Below are positions 60,621 to 64,000 of a stretch of DNA of 64,000 nucleotides, in pieces. Below the pieces are notes generated by a model. That model was not told the origin of the DNA. It did not search any database and saw only the letters and a program-made list of their open reading frames with translations. The first letter of the stretch is position 1. Each line of letters starts with the position of its first letter. The position numbers and the translations under genes are program-made. The stretch comes from Bradyrhizobium prioriisuperbiae (GTDB lineage Bacteria > Pseudomonadota > Alphaproteobacteria > Rhizobiales > Xanthobacteraceae), in assembly GCF_032397745.1 (NCBI RefSeq), contig NZ_CP135921.1, forward strand, positions 6,312,501 through 6,376,500, in the 5' to 3' direction.

Positions 60621-61530
60621 CAGTGCACTAAATTGACATCGCGGCCACCTCGCGTCATTGTCGGGCATGGCCCGTCTCGCCCGCGTCGTCGTTCCCGGTA
60701 TTCCGCACCACGTCACCCAGCGGGGCAACGGCCGCGCGCGGACCTTCTTTGAAGACGCCGACTATGCGCTCTATCGCGATCTCCTGGCGGAGCATTGCGG
60801 CCAGGCCGGGGTCGAGGTGTGGGCCTGGTGCCTGATGCCCAATCACGTGCACCTCATCCTGGTGCCGTCGGATCCCGACGGGCTGCGCCGGGCGCTGGCG
60901 GCGCTACACCGCCGCTATGCCGGCATCATCCATGCGCGGCGCAAGCGCACCGGGCATTTCTGGCAGGGGCGCTTCGGCGCCGTCGCCATGGACGAGGCGC
61001 ATCTTGCCGCCGCGTTGCGCTATGTGTCGCTCAATCCGGTGCGGGCGCGGCTGGTTGCTCGCGCGCAGGAATTACGGTGACAGTGCATTAAATTGACATC
61101 GCGGCCACCTCGCGTCATTGTCGGGCATGGCCCGTCTCGCCCGCGTCGTCGTTCCCGGTATTCCGCACCACGTCACCCAGCGGGGCAACGGCCGCGCGCG
61201 GACCTTTTTCGAAGACGCCGACTATGCGCTCTATCGCGATCTGTTGGCGGAGCATTGCGGCCAGGCCGGGGTCGAGGTGTGGGCCTGGTGCCTGATGCCG
61301 AACCATGTGCACCTGATCCTGGTCCCGTCCGATACCGACGGGCTGCGCCGGGCGCTGGCGGCGCTACACCGCCGCTATGCCGGCATCATCCATGCGCGGC
61401 GCAAGCGCACCGGGCATTTCTGGCAGGGGCGCTTCGGCGCCGTCGCCATGGACGAGGCGCATCTTGCAGCCGCATTGCGCTATGTGTCGCTCAATCCGGT
61501 GCGGGCGCGGCTGGTTGCCCGCGCGCAGGA
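60621..61530 (+). repeat. Direct duplication of a 450-bp segment (offset 460 bp)
   Basis: 60621-61070 and 61081-61530 are nearly identical, with a few substitutions, starting at CAGTGCAYTAAATTGACATC and containing most of the HUH transposase gene. The first copy stops at CAGGA (61070), where the left end of the second element (ATTACGGTGACAGTGCA) begins. The simplest reading is that a second copy of the element inserted into, or duplicated next to, the first and cut off its 3' part. Confidence 0.93.
60667..61080 (+). pseudogene. Truncated HUH (Y1) transposase, first copy
   Basis: The first copy encodes 137 residues (ATG 60667), nearly identical to the N-terminal 130 residues of the second copy. 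It retains PGIPHHVTQRGN, the HUH motif in CLMPNHVHLILVPSD and the tyrosine region LRYVSLNPVRARLV, then ends after ARAQELR at a stop created by the junction with the second element. The C-terminal 90 residues are lost. Because the catalytic core is kept it might still bind DNA. Confidence 0.85.
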
Positions 61531-61825
61531 CTGGCGCTGGGCGAGCACGCGGGCGCACCTGTCGGGTAAGGATGACGGGATCACGGAACGCAAGCCCGTC
61601 CGCGACCGCTTTCCCTGCTTTGCGGATCTGCTCGCGGCGGAAACAGACGTCGAGGCGTTCGACCGGCTGCGCGCCGCCGAGAGCATCGGCCGTCCACTGG
61701 GCGACGACCGCTTCCTGAGCCGCATCGAACGCGCCACCAAGCGCCAGCTCAAGCCGCGCAAGCGTGGACCGAAGCCGCGGACGGACGTGGAGGGGGATGA
61801 TGGATAGTTTTGTGCACTGTCACCG
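61075..61825 (+). mobile_element. HUH-transposase element with terminal CGGTGACAGTGCA inverted repeats
   Basis: The intact second transposase gene is enclosed by a 13-base perfect inverted repeat: CGGTGACAGTGCA at 61075-61087 and its complement TGCACTGTCACCG at 61813-61825. The element is about 750 bp. Y1/REP-associated transposases usually act on imperfect palindromes, not inverted terminal repeats, which makes the symmetric ends notable. A target duplication was not identified. Confidence 0.7.
61127..61807 (+). CDS. Y1_Tnp (REP-associated tyrosine) transposase, full-length copy
   Basis: A 226-residue HUH single-strand transposase of the REP-associated tyrosine transposase (RAYT) group. PGIPHHVTQRGNGR (about residue 11) is the N-terminal signature, the metal-binding HUH motif is in CLMPNHVHLILVPSD (about 61-75), and the catalytic tyrosine is in LRYVSLNPVRARLVARAQDW (about 120-139). 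The C-terminus is basic (KRQLKPRKRGPKPR). ATG 61127 is preferred over the TTG at 61118. RAYTs are usually domesticated single-copy genes that act on REP repeats; here it sits in a duplicated element. Confidence 0.9.
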   Translation: MARLARVVVPGIPHHVTQRGNGRARTFFEDADYALYRDLLAEHCGQAGVEVWAWCLMPNHVHLILVPSDTDGLRRALAALHRRYAGIIHARRKRTGHFWQGRFGAVAMDEAHLAAALRYVSLNPVRARLVARAQDWRWASTRAHLSGKDDGITERKPVRDRFPCFADLLAAETDVEAFDRLRAAESIGRPLGDDRFLSRIERATKRQLKPRKRGPKPRTDVEGDDG

Positions 61826-61839
61826 AAATAAATTGCCGT

Positions 61840-63720
61840 TCAATTCGCCGCGTTCTCGTAATCTGAACTGACCTCCAGCCACGCCTCTTCAGCGCGCTGC
61901 AGCGCCGCTTCCGCGCCGGCGCGGGCCTTGCTGAGCTGGGCGGCTTTCGCCGGCTCCTTGCTGAAGATGTCGGGTAGCGCCAGCGCCGTATCGATCTTGG
62001 CGATGATGTCGCTGATGCGGGCCATCTCGGCTTCGGCCTCGGTGATCTTCTGCTTCAGCGGTGAGCGTTTTTCGGACTTCTTGCGCGCCGCCTCTTCGGT
62101 GCTGCCCTTAAGCTGCTCCTTGCCCCAGCGATCGCGGCCGGAGGTTCGCATGCCGCGTGCGGAGAGCACGGCGCGGCGATAGTCGTCGAGGTCGCCGTCA
62201 TAGGCCGTGACCGCCTGGTCGGCGACCACCCACAACTGGTCGGCGCAGGCTTCGATCAGATAACGGTCGTGCGAGACCATGATGACGGCGCCGGGGAAAT
62301 CGTTGATCGCCTCGGCCAGCGCCGCGCGGCTGTCGATATCCAGATGGTTGGTCGGCTCGTCCAGGATGATCATGTTCGGGCCGAAGAAGGTGGCCAGCCC
62401 GAGCAGCAGGCGGGCTTTCTCGCCGCCGGAGAGGCTGCTGACCTTGGTGTCGCCGGCCTTGCCGGAGAAGCCGATGGCGCCGACGCGGGCGCGCACCTTG
62501 GATTCAGGCGCATCGGGCAGCAGCCGGCGGACGTGCTCGTAGGGCGTGCCGTCCTCGTTCAGTTCGTCGAGCTGGTGCTGGGCGAAATAGGCGATCGACA
62601 GCTTGTCGGCCCGCACGATGCCGCCCGAGAACGGCTTGAGCTTGTTGGCCAGCAATTTGACCAGGGTCGATTTGCCGTTGCCGTTGGAGCCGAGCAACGC
62701 GATGCGATCGTCGCTGTCGATGCGCAAGGTCACGCGGTTGAGCACGGGCTTGCCGGGCTCGTAACCGACCGAGGCGTTGTCGACAGCGATGATCGGCGGC
62801 GACAGCAGTTTCTCGGGCGCGGGGAAGGTGATTTCCCGCACATCCTGCCGCACCAGTGCGTTGATCGGCTTCATTCGCTCCAGCATCTTGACGCGCGACT
62901 GTGCCTGGCGTGCCTTCGAGGCCTTGGCCTTGAAGCGGTCGACGAACGCCTGCAGGCGCTTGCGCTCGTCGTCCTGCCGCTTGACCTGCTTGGCGTCGAG
63001 CATCTCGCGGGTGGCGCGCTGTTCCTCGAACGAGGAATAAGCGCCGCGATAGAGCGTCAGCTTGCCGCGATCGAGATGCAGGATCTGATCGACCGATGTC
63101 TCCAGCAGGTCGCGGTCGTGGCTGATGATGATGACCGTGCGGGGATAGTTCGCAAGGTGATCCTCGAGCCAGAGCGTGCCTTCGAGGTCGAGATAGTTGG
63201 TCGGCTCGTCCAGCAGCAGCAGATCGGGCTCGGCGAACAGCGTCGAGGCCAGCGCCACGCGCATGCGCCAGCCGCCGGAAAATTCGGCGCAGGGCCGGGC
63301 CTGGTCCGCGGTGGAGAAGCCAAGGCCGCTGAGGATCGCGGCCGCGCGGGCAGGGGCGGAGTGGGCGTCGATGTCGACGAGACGGGTCTGGATCTCGGCG
63401 ATCCGGTGCGGATCATGCGCGGTTTCGGCCTCGGTCAGCAGCGCGTCGCGTTCCACGTCGGCCTTGAGCACGACCTCGATCAGGCTTTCCGGTCCGTTCG
63501 GCGCCTCCTGCGCCAGGCTTCCGACCCGCCATCGTGGCGGCAGGGTGATGCTGCCGGTTTCCGTCGGCAATTCGCCGCGAATGGCCTTGAACAGGGTCGA
63601 TTTGCCGGTGCCGTTGCGCCCGACCAGCCCGACCCGGGCCCCCGGCACGATCTGCGCGGTGCCATGGTCGATGAGAAGCCGCCCGGCGATCCGGACCGAG
63701 ATGTCGTTGATGGAAAGCAT
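61840..63720 (-). CDS. ABC-F family ATP-binding protein
   Basis: A 626-residue duplicated ATPase of the ABC-F family, which acts on the ribosome rather than in membrane transport. Domain 1 has Walker A GLVGRNGTGKSTLFKA (about residue 32), signature FSGGWRMRVALAST and Walker B LLLLDEPTNYLD; the interdomain linker (about 240-310) is charged; domain 2 has Walker A LLGSNGNGKSTLVKLL (about 344), signature LSGGEKARLLLGLAT and MIILDEPTNHLD. The C-terminal coiled coil (EAARKKSEKRSPLKQKITEA and following) fits Uup/YheS-type members. No membrane domain is present. The precise subfamily is uncertain. Confidence 0.93.
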   Translation of the reverse strand: MLSINDISVRIAGRLLIDHGTAQIVPGARVGLVGRNGTGKSTLFKAIRGELPTETGSITLPPRWRVGSLAQEAPNGPESLIEVVLKADVERDALLTEAETAHDPHRIAEIQTRLVDIDAHSAPARAAAILSGLGFSTADQARPCAEFSGGWRMRVALASTLFAEPDLLLLDEPTNYLDLEGTLWLEDHLANYPRTVIIISHDRDLLETSVDQILHLDRGKLTLYRGAYSSFEEQRATREMLDAKQVKRQDDERKRLQAFVDRFKAKASKARQAQSRVKMLERMKPINALVRQDVREITFPAPEKLLSPPIIAVDNASVGYEPGKPVLNRVTLRIDSDDRIALLGSNGNGKSTLVKLLANKLKPFSGGIVRADKLSIAYFAQHQLDELNEDGTPYEHVRRLLPDAPESKVRARVGAIGFSGKAGDTKVSSLSGGEKARLLLGLATFFGPNMIILDEPTNHLDIDSRAALAEAINDFPGAVIMVSHDRYLIEACADQLWVVADQAVTAYDGDLDDYRRAVLSARGMRTSGRDRWGKEQLKGSTEEAARKKSEKRSPLKQKITEAEAEMARISDIIAKIDTALALPDIFSKEPAKAAQLSKARAGAEAALQRAEEAWLEVSSDYENAAN

Positions 63721-64000
63721 GCGGGGTTGTCACCGCTGCGCTGCGGAAACGCAACTCGTTTTTCGATCCCGTCATGGGTTTGCGAAGGCGCGCATCGCGG
63801 CATCGTTGTGTTGTGGAACTGCGATATAGCAGTGCAATATCAATAAGTTAAATAAGAGTGGGGCAGCGCGTGCGCCGGCAGCAAAGAAATTCCGCCCAAC
63901 GTTGCAACGAATGCCTGGATGGGTGAGGCGACAATGTCCTGAATTCTGATCGCGACACCGGGTCGATTGTTCGGGAACATGAGGCCGTCACCGTCGTGCG
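63721..64000. other. Intergenic end of window
   Basis: This 280-base end region is upstream of the ABC-F gene and holds its promoter. It is partly AT-rich (63826-63860). I see no RNA gene and no complete ORF of note; a gene may begin beyond the window. Confidence 0.4.

Noticed and set aside
62269..63846. A 525-codon plus-strand frame over the ABC-F gene
   Set aside because: Antisense shadow of the ABC-F coding sequence; no family resemblance.
1..64000. tRNA or rRNA genes
   Set aside because: I looked through the gaps for tRNA-like cloverleaf sequences and rRNA segments and saw none; a short or unusual one could still be missed without a scanner.

Overview
The window reads as a high-GC alphaproteobacterial chromosome of the order Hyphomicrobiales (Rhizobiales), most likely the Nitrobacteraceae group (Bradyrhizobium, Rhodopseudomonas, Tardiphaga and relatives). 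The grounds are conserved gene orders (rpsF-rpsR-DUF2232-rplI with dnaB-alr, radA-cvpA-purF, fabD/fabG-acpP-fabF-mltG-yicC-gmk, and the lptG-lptD-surA-pdxA-rsmA set divergent from pepA-holC), a small DUF3551 protein, and an interspersed hairpin repeat at 3975-4080 that I recognise from this order. The genus assignment is inference. Almost all of the window is dense core chromosome; only 58.9-61.8 kb is clearly mobile.

Region by region. 0-2.2 kb: a DUF47/Pit phosphate uptake pair and an SMR exporter (Gdx type) under a two-hairpin guanidine-II riboswitch. 2.2-9.6 kb: release factor 3, an enoyl-CoA hydratase-family protein next to a TetR regulator, secreted proteins and two periplasmic binding proteins. 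9.8-14.6 kb: NnrU-like protein, panB, a YfgM-like anchor, a lipoprotein and der. 14.6-24.9 kb: PilZ and DUF2147 proteins, two paralogous beta-propeller proteins, an SDR, purF, cvpA, radA, a TauE-like permease and a class I DAHP synthase with a 5' attenuator. 25-33.2 kb: alr, dnaB, a cyclopropane-fatty-acid-synthase-like methyltransferase, a CXXCH protein and the S6/S18/L9 ribosomal operon. 33.5-36.9 kb: two TetR/lipid-gene modules, one with a frameshifted regulator. 37-44.3 kb: the fab cluster, split by an opposite-strand ethanolamine cassette (eutC-eutB-permease). 44.5-47.6 kb: mltG, yicC and gmk. 47.6-58.9 kb: alcohol dehydrogenase, rsmA, pdxA, a SurA-like protein, lptD, lptG, pepA, holC and a lipoprotein. 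58.9-61.8 kb: an IS110 transposase and a duplicated HUH transposase. 61.8-63.7 kb: an ABC-F ATPase.

The most interesting points are: (1) the DAHP synthase gene is preceded by an apparently leaderless short ORF with a Ser-Phe-Tyr-Trp-Tyr-Phe-Ser-Phe run, a matching antiterminator segment and a perfect terminator, which looks like an attenuator sensing all three aromatic amino acids; (2) lptF is missing from its place before lptG, leaving only a 49-codon in-frame stub; (3) short perfect or near-perfect tandem duplications (11-17 bp) recur in the gaps around genes; (4) the guanidine-II riboswitch before the SMR exporter; and (5) the tandem HUH-transposase element with ends containing CGGTGACAGTGCA.
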